From: Amblyornis subalaris
Lineage: Eukaryota; Chordata; Aves; Passeriformes; Ptilonorhynchidae
Assembly: GCA_018881555.1 (NCBI GenBank)
Contig: JACAXG010000018.1
Span: 6,509,634 to 6,573,633, forward strand
DNA: 64,000 nucleotides
Reading direction: 5' to 3'
The position numbers and the translations under genes were made by a program. The notes under the pieces are model-generated. The model was not told where the DNA came from. It saw only the letters and a program-made list of their open reading frames with translations, and searched no databases. Shown here piece after piece: positions 13,297-35,830 of the stretch (positions within the stretch are counted from its first letter, which is position 1; each line of letters starts with the position of its first letter).

Positions 13297-16200
13297 ATTG
13301 TAATGATCAGATCCAAGCAGCAGCACTCCAGAAAATTGTATTTGTACCTGTAAAACTGAAGGAAATAATAATATAAATAGATTTTTAAAAGCACACAGAG
13401 CAAAACTAGAATACCTAGATATGTTTGGGTCTAACTATCAGATTCAGCAAAAGAGATTTTTCTTAGCAATAAAATATCTGGTGCTTGCTTGTCAAAACAG
13501 TGGACTAATCTTTTTGATTTTCCTTTTGACAAGGTCCAGTGTCTGAGAGTACTAAGAAATAAACTATTACTGGCTGACATGTGAAATGTTGTAAGTAAAA
13601 GACCAGTTAAACAACAAAAGCTAAAGAGCAAGCTTAAATGGTCATTGCCTCTTCACTTTAAGGACAAACTCTTAAATAAATTCCTAACTACTACTGTCAC
13701 TATCTAAAGCCATAACATTAAAATAATTGAGTGCAAAATCACACTTTAGTGAAGAAGGATGGTGTAAATAATATCATTATTTATTCTGAGTAAAAGAAAA
13801 AATGTAAATTCTGAATAACCACTCATGCAGGACTCATTGCCCCTGATGGATAATTAGTATTCGGCAAAAATCACAAAGCATTAAAATATTTATTCAAACT
13901 AGAACATATCTAATCAGAATAAACAAAAACAAGCAACCAACCAACCAAACAAAAAAACTCGCAACCTAACTTTCTCCCATAACTCCCTGCTTTTCTCCAC
14001 TACTTGGGGAATGCACACAGTATTTGTCCTAACAGATACAGTCTTTCTGTGACTGTGCAAGGACACCAGTGTATATACCACTCTTCATCCCTCATGGATT
14101 GTCATGCATTCCACATTAATAACACCACTATTCACTGAAGTTATCTTTAGAACACTGTATGAGTGCAAGATTTAATTCCACACTAGAAGTGGTCATGGGA
14201 TCATTTTAGAACTGCATTCATGTTATGTATTCTAAATAAATGGATGCACTGCATGGAATAATACTGCAGGACTAAATCTGCATTGCTCTCAAGAATATGA
14301 TATACAAATATATTCAGTAGGGCACTGCACTTCCTAGATTGGGCTGGTAATGAAAATGGTGCTATTTCAGTGTTGTGGATGGAAATCTACACAACCAGTG
14401 GCTGATGAAAGCATGTGAAAGGTGGGGCTAGAACAGAGAACAGACTAAAGTGGCCTGTTCAAAACTTGCATCTATTTTCAGAGTAGCAAAAGAAGTACAT
14501 AAGTAAAGGAAATAGCAAATGAAGGAGGATAACAGGAGAAAACACTGTGGGGTCTTCTGTGTGCAGTAAAATTTCATATATAATGTGAACCATTTGACCA
14601 TTTTAGAGCACACTCTGGCCCACTGCAGACTGAAGTGCTTCACATTACTGATTAGAAAACCTGACACAATTTAAACTAATTACAATTTTACAGAATGTCT
14701 AGAAAAATTAAAACCTAAAGAAGTTTGAGACTTAAGGAACAAAGAGAGGGTATTGAGATTCTGAGAAGTGACACCCTGTTTTCCATTATCCAGTCAAAAT
14801 CCCCAAAATACGTGGGATGACATAAACTTCTGTTACTCATGATGCAACCTTGAAAAAGCCTGAGCAGAACTATTTGACAAGAAATAAAATTAGCAGATAG
14901 CAAATATTCAACATAAAAAAGTGAGGGTGAGCTGCAAGGCTCCTTGTCACAGGGTACTGTGAATACTAATAGTCTCCTGAGATTCGACAGGAAAATTCCC
15001 CATGAGAGAAATCCATTGAAAACTACTGAATATGCAGCAGTCATCCCTGGCTCAGGATGTTACTGAATGGCAAAAGGCTGAAGGCTGGGAGAATACTCAT
15101 GGGAAGTGTTACGTACACTTGCCTCTAGAGGTTCCTGCAGTCTTCCCTGGGCACCCTCTTCAGCTCTCTCAGATTGGGCACCCAGTGACAGATAGTGTGA
15201 TGCATTAATCTTTGATCTCCCCACTGTTCAAGTCAACAAAAGACTCGATTCACTTAGGCAGAATATACAATACTTTTAAAATTATATTTTTCTGAGATGG
15301 CGAGTATGTAGTATTTAAATACACGGTTCTCCTGTGAACTGAATTACCTTTCAGACTTGAAGCTGATAGCAAATGTTGTACTGGCCACTTGTCTGTACCT
15401 TGTCTCATGGCAAATAACTGACCTGGCAGGCTCTTGGGAAGTTTCCTCTTTGCCTCCCATACTGTGTCTCTGTTAGTGTTTATCCTGCAGAATCTACCAA
15501 CTTTCCAGGCTCTTGCATTCTTAGCCTTTCTGACAACACCACTACTCTTTTCAACCTACTCTTGAGATTAGTTTCACATCCACAGGGACATCAGCTTGAG
15601 ATTCTCCAGTCAACCCACACACGGTGCACTACCTGTGTTGGCATCCAGCAACATCAGTGCAGTCTGCAGCTGAACAGTGCAGTGAGGTACCCATTCCCCA
15701 CACTTACCCTTCCCAACCTTTCCTTTGCCTTCCTCAAAAATACACATGCTCATATTCTACTATTTCAAATACAGACTACAGAAGTGTACTATGTTGAGGA
15801 ATATAGCAAAAGCTCCTCTCCCTTCCCCCCGCCGCCCTTTTCCTCTAGTTAATTATGTAGTTTCTCCTCCAAATCTTTTCCATCCTCTAGTTTCTCTTTC
15901 CCAGTCTCTTCTCATATCAAAAAGCAGAACTGTGGAAAACCAAAATGATGTCTGAATTAGAGGAGCTACAACCCATGAACAGACAAAATCTAAAAGTCAT
16001 GAGTTTGAAGACATTCCTGTGTTCTGCTTGCAGCTCACCGCCAATATCCTCATTTTTAGTCCCCCCCAACCCCCGCTTCTACACTCACTGCATTCTTCCT
16101 CACTGCTTGCACTTGCAACTCCAGTGTACTGTCCCCTCTCCTCCTCCACCTCCCAACAGCTTTCCTGAAGAGATCTTATTTTTGTTCTTTCTTTCCTTCT

Positions 16201-19200
16201 TCTTTTTTTTTTTTTTCCCTGTTTATTTGTTTTACAAAGAGGTATCAATTCATCCCCCTCCAAAATCCAGTAGCAGAGCAAGAGACAACAGGGCAGCCTT
16301 CCTCCCCCACTTGCTATTCCTGTGTGGGCAGGGACAGAGGGGCTGTTGCTGAACCACTTTCTGAGAAGAGAAAATACAAAAACTATTGCTACCATCACCA
16401 CCACCTTTGATTCTATCTTTATTATTTAGTCATGACTGTTACCACAACTCATCACCATCACTACGGCCAGTACTTCTAGGCTGTTACTAGTTCTCAGACA
16501 CCAACTTGAATTGAGTCTTATGAACCTTAAGCTTGTCTTTCAAAGCTTCTCTGTGTCTTAAACAAAGATATTTTTCCTACCATGCCTGAACTTGTTATCT
16601 CAAGTGCCAGCTGTGCTTGCTGTGTGGGAGACATTAAATGCTTTTGTGATGCAGCACTTCCAAGCTGTGTGTGCCTCAGAGCGCAGCCTCATGCCGGTGC
16701 TGCAGCTCTCCCTTACGTCTGATCCAGCAAAGGGAACCTCACGGACTCGGGCAAAAGCTGACAGGTCTGTTAACGTTGTGAAAGACGATGTTGCACCTAG
16801 CTACAGTTTCTGCAGAGATACATTTGGTTAGCCAGAGCGATTAGACCTCTGCCCCAGCCTGTTCTCTGCAGACCAAGTAGTACCAAAAATATAGATTTAT
16901 TCCTAGTGTTGTGAAGAGAAAGGAAAAAAAAAGAAAGAAAAAAAACTTAAGAGTAGAAATACTCTCATGATGCCTTGTGAATTTGTGGAGGACTTTTTTG
17001 AATTTATTATTATTTGCACTATTCTGTGAAGGGCTATAAAGTCCAGTAAACTCACTCTTGTTCAATACTTTATATACCACTACTGATCCGTGCCCTAGAG
17101 TGGGTTAAAATTGGTAAAAAAGTTCCTATCAAAAACCACAACCACAATTTCTTTGACAAGTGAACTATAAAATACTTCCATTTTCATTTAACGAACTCTT
17201 CTATTTTGCCACCTTTGATATTTGAAGTAACAGAAAACTATGATTTTTCCCTTGTTTCTTCCCTTGAACCGAGGGTGCAGAATGCAGGGCAGCAGCTATC
17301 TGGAAGGAAGCACAGAAGTGAGAAGGAAAGAGAGGGATTCATTGCCACCGAGTGGGAAAACACAAAACTGCAGCGTGTGCCTTTCAACTGGTTGTTTTTT
17401 TCTCTATGCAACCTTGATGGGGAAAACACGTCAGTCAGCTCTTATAGCAGCATCCTGACAACTAGCTGCAAGTTGTCGACTTTGTTTAATTATTTCCCTC
17501 AGCAGAATTTAAATTATATGCCTTAGGGATTTAGAAGGGAGGGGTTTTTTTCAAATAATTGTAGAAAAATCATCTGGTGAGTACAGTTAGAGCTTGTTCA
17601 TGTCTGTCTTGCATTTAAAGAATATTATCCAATAAGAACATTTTTTTATTTTTCTTAAAATCAAATTCCAAGTTCACAAAAATCACCAGGAAGAGAATAA
17701 CAGCATTCTCTGCAGGGTTAAGAGAAAGGCCCCACTACTCCTCTTTTTTTACTTGCATGGGGCGGCACATATCATATTAGATAAAACTACCTGTAATATA
17801 AAATAGTGGTGAACAATTCTCAGTGTACCCAAAGTTGTGATAAACTAGTCATATTTTAATATTCTGTCCATTTTTTAAAGGTAGGTTCTGATTGATAGAG
17901 GACATGTTGTTTCTAGTTCTTTCACTTTTTTCTGTGACACTGGGTACCACTTCAGGATTACAATGCTCAAATTCTCACATTCTGTTTCTACTTAAAAGTG
18001 CCTCCACCTGTTTAGTGAAAAAATTAGTTAATAAAAGTTTGGGAAAATGCAGAATATCATTGCTATGCCCCAAAGCAATTGAGAATAATACTCGGACATA
18101 TCACCATGTGTTTGTCAGGTTTGAGAGGCAGGAGAGCCTGGGTTCAAGTCTGTACCTACAAATCAGGCAAAAGCAGATTTCCCATAACCCAGTGAGCTTT
18201 CTAGCACTGCTTTCAAATACATTTGTTAGCTTTGAAAACTTTGGGCATTGTGAATTTCAGAGAAGAATTCACAAATCCAAGTCCCCCTTTTCCTTCCCCA
18301 ACTGCTTCTCACCTACTTTTCTCTGAGACCAAAACTTTCTCCTTAACATTTTCTATGAGTTAGTGGTGGCCATCACCAGGTCGTCTTTGGTATTTTCTGT
18401 ATATCTGCTTAGGTGTTTAACAATGGAAATGCTCTGATTAATACTCCTGAGACAAACTAGGAATGAAGATTTTTGTGAACAGCACAGAGGCAGGAAATCA
18501 ATTATCATAAAACTCACATTTACGTCCAGCGACTCAAAGAAATGGAGGTTTCTAACTCTCTTTTTTGACTATACTAGTGGGAATGGATCTCTCTCCATAA
18601 ACAAGCAAAGTACTTTTACAGAAGTAGCTGTGATTTTGCCACCATCTGGGTGATGGAATGGGATTAATTGTCCTTCCTGAGCAACTGGCGTCACCAGAAT
18701 AAAGAGGAAATTCAAACTGCCATTATTGATGGCAATATGAACAGTTAGAAGAATCGGAAAAAACCCAAATCCTGACATGTCTAATTTTGATCCTAATTTC
18801 GTTTTTTAAGGTAGTACAGTTCATTGACGGGTGGGTATAACTGGTCTATTTTGGCTCCTAGTAGTACTAGCTATCTACGGGAGACAGGAACATCAGTTCN
18901 ATATGGCCATGGGTAAAAGATGAATACAAGTATAACTGAATCATTGCAGAGCTGCTTTAAACACTTCATTAAGTAAAGAAAATGGAGCAATGATGAGTTA
19001 GCATCTTTGTATCTATATGGGCACAAATTTCCTGACTCACTCAGGTACTCATGTACATGGAAAAACCTGAATTTCCTAATAATTTCAGATCAGCAGGACA
19101 TCCTTGAGAGCAATCAAAAAGCCTGGTGTGGGATTCAATTGCGGTTGTCCACNCAAGTACTTGATTTTGTTCAGCCTTGCGTCTTCACTCAAGAATCATA

Positions 19201-22200
19201 GCCAAAGCACCATGTCTGCACACTCACAGTACTCTGTGTACTGTGTGCTCCGTGATACCCCTTAGGAGTCTCATTAAGTTTGTAAATTTGGGGGTCATAC
19301 CTGTATGGATTTTTGTTACTCTGAAGCATCAAAATCTGAAAGTTCCTGTGGGTCAGTCTGTTTCCTGGGACCTTACCTAAGTTTTACATGGAACTTTGAT
19401 CTGCTAATCCAAAGTCCTTACAGCAATTTAGCACTTAATAATAGGCAATCAAGTAATTTCTGGTGTATTACAGAAAAAAAATAAGCAATCCAGTAGAATC
19501 TGTGGGCTGTTATCCAGAATTGTTCAACTGAAGTGATGCTGTTTCACACCAATTTTCACTGAAGATAAAAGGGCATATTCACAGGTCCATCAACTTCTGA
19601 CAGGCACTGAACTAAACATCTGAGGCAGCGCTTGTCAATGAAAGTGCCTGGAGCATTTAATCTTTGCAGACAAACCTGAAAACTACAATTAGGCGTCTAC
19701 AATCTGTTCTGTAGCTCACATTTATTGCCAAACACTGTAAAATAACTCTTTTTCTATAGAGTACAATTTATAAAGCACACAGAGTGTTTAAGTCAGGATA
19801 AAAGCTTTGTGGAATGACATTTTAAGACTATCTAAGTAACACATTCTTAGAATTCATTTTTAAACTTGCACTTTTTGAGAGACCAGTGAGCATTTCTAAC
19901 TTTTCAGAGTTTCTAGAGAAATGAAAGAAATTACCATATATGCTGAGGAAACATGTTTTGTTCTTTTACTGTTCTTACTAGGTTGCAAGTTGTCAGCCTC
20001 CAGCTGTGGTTAAAATTGCATGTCATTTATAAACTTCTAAAATAATCTCAAATGAAAATATATGTTTGTGTATTATTAGATAAATATTTAAGACTATAAT
20101 AAGATGCAAGATGAATCAATTTTTAAGTCTGTTGTTAATCTCTTTCTTGTATTTAGAAAAATATACCAAACAAATCAGCATAAAACACTTATTGTCTAAC
20201 AGAAAAGCTGCTACAAATAGAGAGGGAAATGATGAAAACGTAAATTAATTAAATGATGACAAAAATTAAAGTATCGTCTCCCTTCCTGACACATTCAAAA
20301 GCCTGCACTTGTCAAGACATATTTTCCCCATAATTTCTCAACTGGCTCTGACAACATGCCAAGTCTAAACCATGCCAAATGAATTAGCTTAACAAAGGTA
20401 TAAATATGCTCAGACAAAAAGATCTAACACGTGACTGGTTTATGTGATGTTCTTTCAATTAGCCATATTCCAATAAGCCTCAGTTTTAATTTCATAAGCC
20501 TCAGAATTCATTTGGCATTGGTGAATTCTCCTCCCCCTCAGTAATTAACTATTTAACTGTGACTAATGAAAAAAATAAGTCAAATTGCGTATTGGTTTTA
20601 TCAGCAGTTATAGATAATTAATTAATCATTGGTTCTATTGAAATTGCTTGAGTATTATTATGAAAAAGTGAGTAATCAGTGCTGAGCTAGCCTTCTTTTT
20701 TATATTCTATATGTTCAGCTGAGCACACTCACATACATGTAAGTGACCACATTTATTTTCATGATAAATACTCTTTGGAAATTATTCATATTTTTATCTT
20801 TAGCTATTTTCAAGCATTGAGGAAGGTTTATGGCACTTAAATTAAACAAACTAAACAATACATAATGGACAAACTCATAATAACTGGAGCCAATGCTACA
20901 CAAGTATACAGTAATAAATGGTAGGTCATGACACCGTATTCAAGACTACAAAGAGGTACCATCACAATGAAGAAAAATGCTAAAATTTGTCATGTTTTGT
21001 TGATCCATACTGAGATCATACAGTATTTTTCCTCCTAAATTTTCCATCCACCACATGTTTAAAATGTCACAGACTAGTTCCTATTAGAACTATCAAAACC
21101 AGTAAGACACAGTATGAAAAGCATTTTATTTTAAATAAATATGATTTATTATAAGCATTTTGACTCCTATTCACCATGTCTATATTAAGTGAGAAAATCC
21201 AAGGCCAGGCAATGAAGAAGCTATTCAAGGAGCAGGGGATCTGCAAATGCATAGGACAAGTGTAATAAAAATCATTTTAAGATCATACTGTAGGAATCAG
21301 AGGGGACTAAATGTGTGTTCTACCTTAGGACTTCTCTTTTCCTAACTCTTAAAATATCATGCAAGTTAGAAAAAAATATATATAAGGATATAGTTTCATC
21401 CTACCCTATTCTAGGAATTTAGGATCATTTTAGTCTTTATTTCTTCCATGTGGGAGAGTTAGGCTCCCACACAAGAGGATCAAGCCCACCCCAAAACTCC
21501 AGGTTGCCAGCACTCATCTGGTTGAGCCTTGCTCTACATTCAAGACCCCTAGAACAGCAAGATTCCCTGTGGTACCATACACACTGCAGGACCATCAAAC
21601 TCTTTTATTTTGCATTTTTCAGGAAGGCAATTGGACTCTGAACTAAACCCTGCTGTTTGCACAGAGACTGGAGTCTGACTTGTCCTTTTATAACGCAGTT
21701 GTTTCTGTGCCTGCAGGAACTCAGTGGGAGCTGCTCACTCCACGGGGATGATCAGTGGTGTTTCGCTTCATGCAACACAGCAGTTCGTACCTCCTACTGA
21801 CTTAGGAATTGTACTGCTACTTTCTTCCGTGGTTGTAGTCTGTTCTGCGCTCACAAAACAGCTATAGCAGATACACATATAAAATGATACTAAAACACTG
21901 GACTAAACATAAACCTTGCTCAAAAAGCAGATTTTTTTGTCATCATGAAGATGGTCATGCTGGCTTCCATTTTTAGTGTGATTTTCAAAGATTTTCATGG
22001 TCTGCTTTACAAATATTGGATTTTTCTGGGATCATCTATCAGTCCATAAAATTTATGGATAAAAAGACATCCATTCTTCTATTGCCTTCACTATTGTGGA
22101 ACAGTAAAATAATTCTCTGAAAGTACTATAATGTCTCTTGGATTTAGTTAAAAACACCTAGAAAAAACAGATCTTCCCTTCTCCAACATTAATTATATAT

Positions 22201-22999
22201 TTTTTTTTTCCTTCTGTATTCCCAAATGGTCTCTTGCACTAATGCATTTCAACAGAAATCAATTATGCAGCCCTATTTTAACTCTGCAAATGTCCTCACT
22301 TATGACTCCCCATTATTGGCAGCTACAAAGTATTTATGTAAGGTAAAACTGATAGTGAAATGCCCGCTTTGGTAAAAAACTAATGCTGATGGCATTTTTC
22401 AGATAGTCTACAACTACTTTTCAACATTGTCAGTGCGGTTTTTTTTTCCCTGTGGAAAATCAGGAGAATAGCCTCTTATCCACTTCTAGAGTCCCATTCA
22501 GTTCTTCAGCAGAAATGACAGAAGTGAGAAAGAATGCAATGGTGGAAAGATTGCATCCCACACAATTTAAGAAAATCAAGGAAACGTTTTGCTTGGAGAT
22601 TGATTTTTGTGTGCATACAAGAATAAACGCATCTCTTGAAGAGAGCAAGGAAGCACTCTCGTGGTCAAGTTAAAAAGTAGCCCTTTACCCGAGAGCTCAT
22701 TTACCACGTTCACNCGTGATGCTCTATGAATGAATGCTGTATTTCTAATGGGAGTTTCAGTATTGTATGAGCGGGTTATCTGAGAAAGAAACTAAAAACT
22801 AACTTTCTATCACTGTATTTGGAACAAAGACAATCGCAAATGGGAATGTGGCACTGTCCCCGAAAGCCAAACCTTTCACACATAAAAAAATAACAGCAAA
22901 ATAAAGTATTTCCCAAATCTTGTTTTCCCTGGGAAGGTATTAAAAAAGTGGATAAAACTGAGTGGCGATGTCACGTGGAAATTTATCGTTCCCTTTCGA
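13297..22999. other. Intergenic DNA upstream of PACRGL
   Basis: No supportable gene. The region contains pyrimidine-rich tracts (about 15800-15910 and 16040-16215), A-rich runs near 16920-16945, and a TAAT-motif-dense AT-rich block near 20220-20650 that could be regulatory. The longest open frame, 17892-18326 on the plus strand, has no recognisable domain. Confidence 0.6.
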
Positions 23000-23008
23000 A
23001 TTACAACA

Positions 23009-23409
23009 TATAAAGTGGACCGAAAGAAAACCACTAGCTTTTTAAGCTACTTTTCACCCTTCCTGCAGCAAGCGCGGAGGAAGTTTGGGCTCCCGGCGGC
23101 CCGTAGTTTCCCTGGCAACCGGCAGGAAGCGTCGGGGCCGCCGCCCGTCCCGAGGGGCCCGCGGGGAGCGGGGACAGCGCCGGCCCGGCCCGGCGCTCCC
23201 TGGATCCGGGCGGCCCCGGGAGCGGGAGAGGGGCCCAGGNGAGCGGGCCCTGGATGCTCCACGGGGCTCGTGAGGGCCGGGCCGGCGGCTCTGTGGGAGC
23301 TCGCCAGAGCTTCGCTGCTTGAGCCTCTCGGCGGTGACGGTGCTCGAAGCCCCTCATCTGTTTCTGCCTCTGCTCCGGCTGCACTCCGGGAGAGTTGGCA
23401 CTCAGCGGG
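23009..23409 (+). promoter_or_regulatory. PACRGL: CpG-island promoter and 5' UTR region of PACRGL
   Basis: A sharp island of GC- and CpG-rich sequence (strongest at about 23085-23300) stands out from the AT-rich flanks and lies immediately upstream of the PACRGL exons, as expected for a broadly used CpG promoter. A TATAAA string at 23009-23014 sits on its left shoulder and may be fortuitous. GC-box-like runs lie inside the island. A consensus donor at 23410 (CGGG followed by GTAAGG) can end a non-coding first exon. The transcription start cannot be placed from sequence alone. Confidence 0.75.
23106..23119 (+). promoter_or_regulatory. X-box-like RFX binding site in the PACRGL promoter
   Basis: GTTTCCCTGGCAAC consists of two imperfectly inverted half-sites, GTTTCC and GGCAAC, separated by 2 bases. 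It fits the X-box bound by RFX-family factors (general form GTNRCC, 0-3 bases, RGYAAC; reference form GTTGCCATGGCAAC) with one deviation: the fourth base is T where R is expected. RFX2/RFX3 sites near start sites are typical of ciliary genes, which agrees with PACRGL belonging to the PACRG family. Binding is inferred, not shown. Confidence 0.5.
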
Positions 23410-25971
23410 GTAAGGGAGCAACCTCGCCTTTCAAATCCTACCGACTGCCGTTCTGCCTGCCTGAAGTCACTTCTGGAACCCGAACTCCAGGCTGCACTTT
23501 TCCTCCTTTGAAAGATGTCTCTTAAAAGTGGTTTTCTTATATCTATTTAAAGTGCCGCTCCTTTGTTTGAAGTCTGTCGTCTGCCAGTAGATGGGTCACT
23601 TCTGTATCAAACCTCGTCTGTCGCTTGTTTGATTCACAGCTATGCCTCAGCCGTCTGATCTCTCTGCAAACACGTGTGACTCTCCCAGCCCTTCACTAAC
23701 AGGAGCTTTCATCTCTGACAAATGAGATGTCCTTATGAAAAGTACTTTTTCTGCTCATTTCTACCTTCTTTCCTGCCAATACATTAGCATGTTGTCTCAG
23801 TTGCATTTTTACAAGACCATTATCACTATCCATTGCTCCTATTTTACTTTGTCCCAAAGGGCTAACAATTGTTCCTGCTTATGGTCACATTTACCGTTTA
23901 CTTTCTGTCATGGTACAACTACTGACTTTTCTGGATTTTGTCATTAGTTAAAACCTCATGTACCTTGGCATGTATCTTGATTACTTGGAAAATAGAAAAA
24001 ATTAAATACATCTGAATTACTTCTGAATACTTTTCTTAGAAAAATATTTATGTAAGTATTAGCAAGCTGACTGTTTGTATTATGAGCAATTGTACATTTC
24101 AAAGGCTGACACTGATAGCACTATTTTGTGATATATGCTGCTATTGTCAAGAACTTCTCTGATGTTTTTATAGTATAAAACGATTTTGATTCTTACTTTT
24201 CTGACAGTTAAAAATGTGTCTTCTAACTCTAATGTGATTAGAATTTTATGATAATAAGCTAACGCACAGAATCAGTAGATTTCTTTCTATCTTATTGTTT
24301 GGCTTTTAGGGCTTCAAATTATTTCTGGGTTTAATGATTTCCATTTTACAAACAGAATAGTTCCCATAGGTGTCATGTAAGTTTTTGTGTGTTCTAAAGA
24401 GACTTAGTTGTCCAGTTGTGGTGTGTTAATGCTTTTAAAACGACTGTCACTGGAGACAGGCCACACTCTGGAAATGTTAGGAAAGAGAAGACAAGATGTA
24501 CAGTGGGTGAACTGATTTGAATCACTCGTTCTGATTAAATCATCAGTCAAGAAGTATTGATTTTAAACTTTCAATTTTAGTTTTGCTTTGTATTTTAGCT
24601 CATTTGCCAATCATTATTATACGTTGTTTCTCAACATTCAGTAAAACTTAGGCGCCACATTTAATTCTTCCCACAAGTCATAAAGACAGCATATCTACAC
24701 AAGTGCTGGGACCCAGTCACTTACCAGAAACAGAAGCAGTCCTAAAGATTTCATAATGTAGATAATGACAAAAGTGCCTGACTGGAAATCCTGTTTGGAG
24801 GGAAAAATTAAAATAATCAAGCTAAGCAAGGACTGCATGTCCAAGAGTCTGGCAGAGACTGAGGCAGGTGGCTGACAGAGCTGAGGGCAAGAAAGTAGCA
24901 TGGCAAAAAATCTGNAGTTCATCCTGAGCTCAGTATTTGGACAAAATATTTTTGACGAAAACAGGTGATATCAAGGGTGATGGCTGGATAGCAAGCACTC
25001 TGCTCATCCTTGAGGCAATGTTTGTTTCTGTGAGTGGCTTCCTATTATTTTCATCTCTATCTAGAGTAATTTCTTGTTCACTAGAGGAATCTAATTTCTT
25101 ACTACATTTTTTTTTCATCCATAATACACTACAGCAAAAATTACTGAGCATTAATAATATTCAAAACTAGCATTTTCACTCTTTATAATTGTATTATATT
25201 TGAAAACTTGTCATCTCCCAGGAATAATTTATATTATTCATCATAGTGTCAGACCTGGTATGCTAAATAGGCAGGGAACAATTATTTTTATTAGGGACAC
25301 TTTAACCCAATTACATACATACATAGTGACATGTGTAGCTGGTGCATTGACTTGTAGAAGATAAGNGTACTTAAATTAGTATTTAAGGATGCATACAGAA
25401 ATTTATTTTTGCACTCTTTTTAAAAAAGTACTTTTGTTCTTCTTACTGGAATTGGAATTCATTTTCTGTGTTCTTTCTTTGCTGTCTTACATTTCTGTTC
25501 TTATCTCTTATTGATTGTGGTTTGGGTTTTGTGTCCTTAATGTACTACTTCATTCCTTCATCCTGGCCGTTCCCGAAATTGTGAGGAATTTCTTCTGATG
25601 TAACTGCACCCACGCAGCCTATTTCACTCTAGGCTGTTCTGCAGAGCCCTGTATTGCTGCTTGGATTTCTGTAGGCTACCCTGAAAGCAGACTGTATCTA
25701 CTTCACTTTTGCTGCAGGTCTCAAAGAACACAAGTAAAGAGGAGCAGGTTAGGAAATGTGTGCATTGGAAAGCTGGAGTGACAAGACTATTAAAATTATC
25801 TCATGCACTGCATACAATATATAAGAATAAGCATTTGTTTCCTAGTGCACTTATTCAGATTTACTAGATTGTTTGTTCATGTCAGTCTTTGGGTCTGGGG
25901 ATTCTAACCCTTGATATTCTGTCATATAGGAATGAAAATTATTTTATGTTTTTAATATTTTTTTTTTCTAG
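23410..25971 (+). other. PACRGL: PACRGL intron 1
   Basis: About 2.6 kb between the donor after 23409 and the TTTTTTTCTAG acceptor before 25972. It contains two exon-like segments that are not established: 24310-24376 on the plus strand (possible alternative 5' UTR exon) and 24725-24790 on the minus strand. Otherwise AT-rich sequence with no recognised repeat. Confidence 0.6.
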
Positions 25972-25988
25972 GAAGCAATGTTCTAAGA

Positions 25989-34770
<8,782 letters not shown>

Positions 34771-35830
34771 ACAAGAAAACTGTAGTGATTTGTACTGTAA
34801 GGTGAAGTTTGGAAAGAAACTGTGAATATCACTGACACTTATTTGGGGTATGATATATTCTCTTAAAATAGCAATTCTTTAGTACAATGGAGAGCAGGAG
34901 TCTTATCAGTTTGTGAAGATGTAATTATGGAAGACTGTATATTTGCATATGCCTTGTGTTTACCATGACATTGATTAATGTGCTATTATTTCAAAAGCAG
35001 AGTAAATATTGATTGTTACTTTGTTGTAAATTACAATTACATTTAATATATCTACAGTGCTTAATTTGTTTTGTATATGTCTGTGATGCAAAATAATTTG
35101 GTTGTAATTACTTAAATAGTAACTAACTTGGTGTTAAATTGCACATGTATAGCTGCTTTTGAAATATGTGACTTATTTGGTGACACAGCACAGATGGATG
35201 CATTTAGGTTCATCAGAACTAGGTTAGACATAGAACAGTGAGCACTCACAGACTTCTCGAGTCAGCTTTTAAAGGTGTGAAGCTGAACACAGTAAACAGG
35301 CAGCATATGGTGCAAAGCTGAACTTGCTCAGTGCATTCTCAACATGTTGTTTTGAGAGGCTGGAGAGGCTCTGGAGAATACAGTGCAGAGGCATCAGGTT
35401 GCTCCACAGAGCCCCAGCCTAGGTTTTGCTCAGCTAATTAGTTCCTGTTAACTTTGGGCCTACTGAATGGGAGCTGGATGTAGGAGGCAACTTTGGAGTA
35501 TTTAAACTCTGCTCCCTTTCCATTGAGTTCAGTCATGTCACAGACATGCTTGGGACTAGCTTGTGAATTCATATCCAGACAAGTTAATAAAGTTCTGAGC
35601 ATGGAAGCTATAAAAAAACACGAGTTAAAGACAAAAANAAGATTGCACAAGCCAGCTTACCTGGCTGTCAAGCTTTGTAGGGTACAGCATTTGTNGATAA
35701 ATGTATTTGAACTTGATTGCAAAATAATTCCTAACTGGTTCGTGTAATAAATACTGTTCAGGGCCATGTTGTATTTGAGTACACTGTGAGGGAGAGTTAA
35801 CTGAAGTAATAAAATTTGCATAGAACTTTT
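34771..35830 (+). other. PACRGL: PACRGL 3' UTR and polyadenylation signals
   Basis: After the stop codon no AATAAA occurs for about 0.8 kb. Three plus-strand AATAAA hexamers then cluster at 35586-35591, 35746-35751 and 35808-35813. A terminal exon of roughly 0.9-1.1 kb is therefore likely. Which site is used cannot be told from sequence. Confidence 0.6.

Noticed and set aside
17892..18326. 144-codon plus-strand open frame with a hydrophobic start
   Set aside because: It begins at a non-ATG codon, has no recognisable domain and lacks neighbouring exons. Length is within chance for 64 kb read in six frames.
18569..18778. Minus-strand frame with an acceptor-like site (ATGGCAG) considered as an exon
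   Set aside because: The donor side is weak (GTATAG), no partner exon was found, and neither frame matches a known family.
23015..23421. Overlapping long open frames on both strands
   Set aside because: They lie in the CpG island, where GC-rich sequence lowers stop frequency. They start at non-ATG codons and match nothing known.
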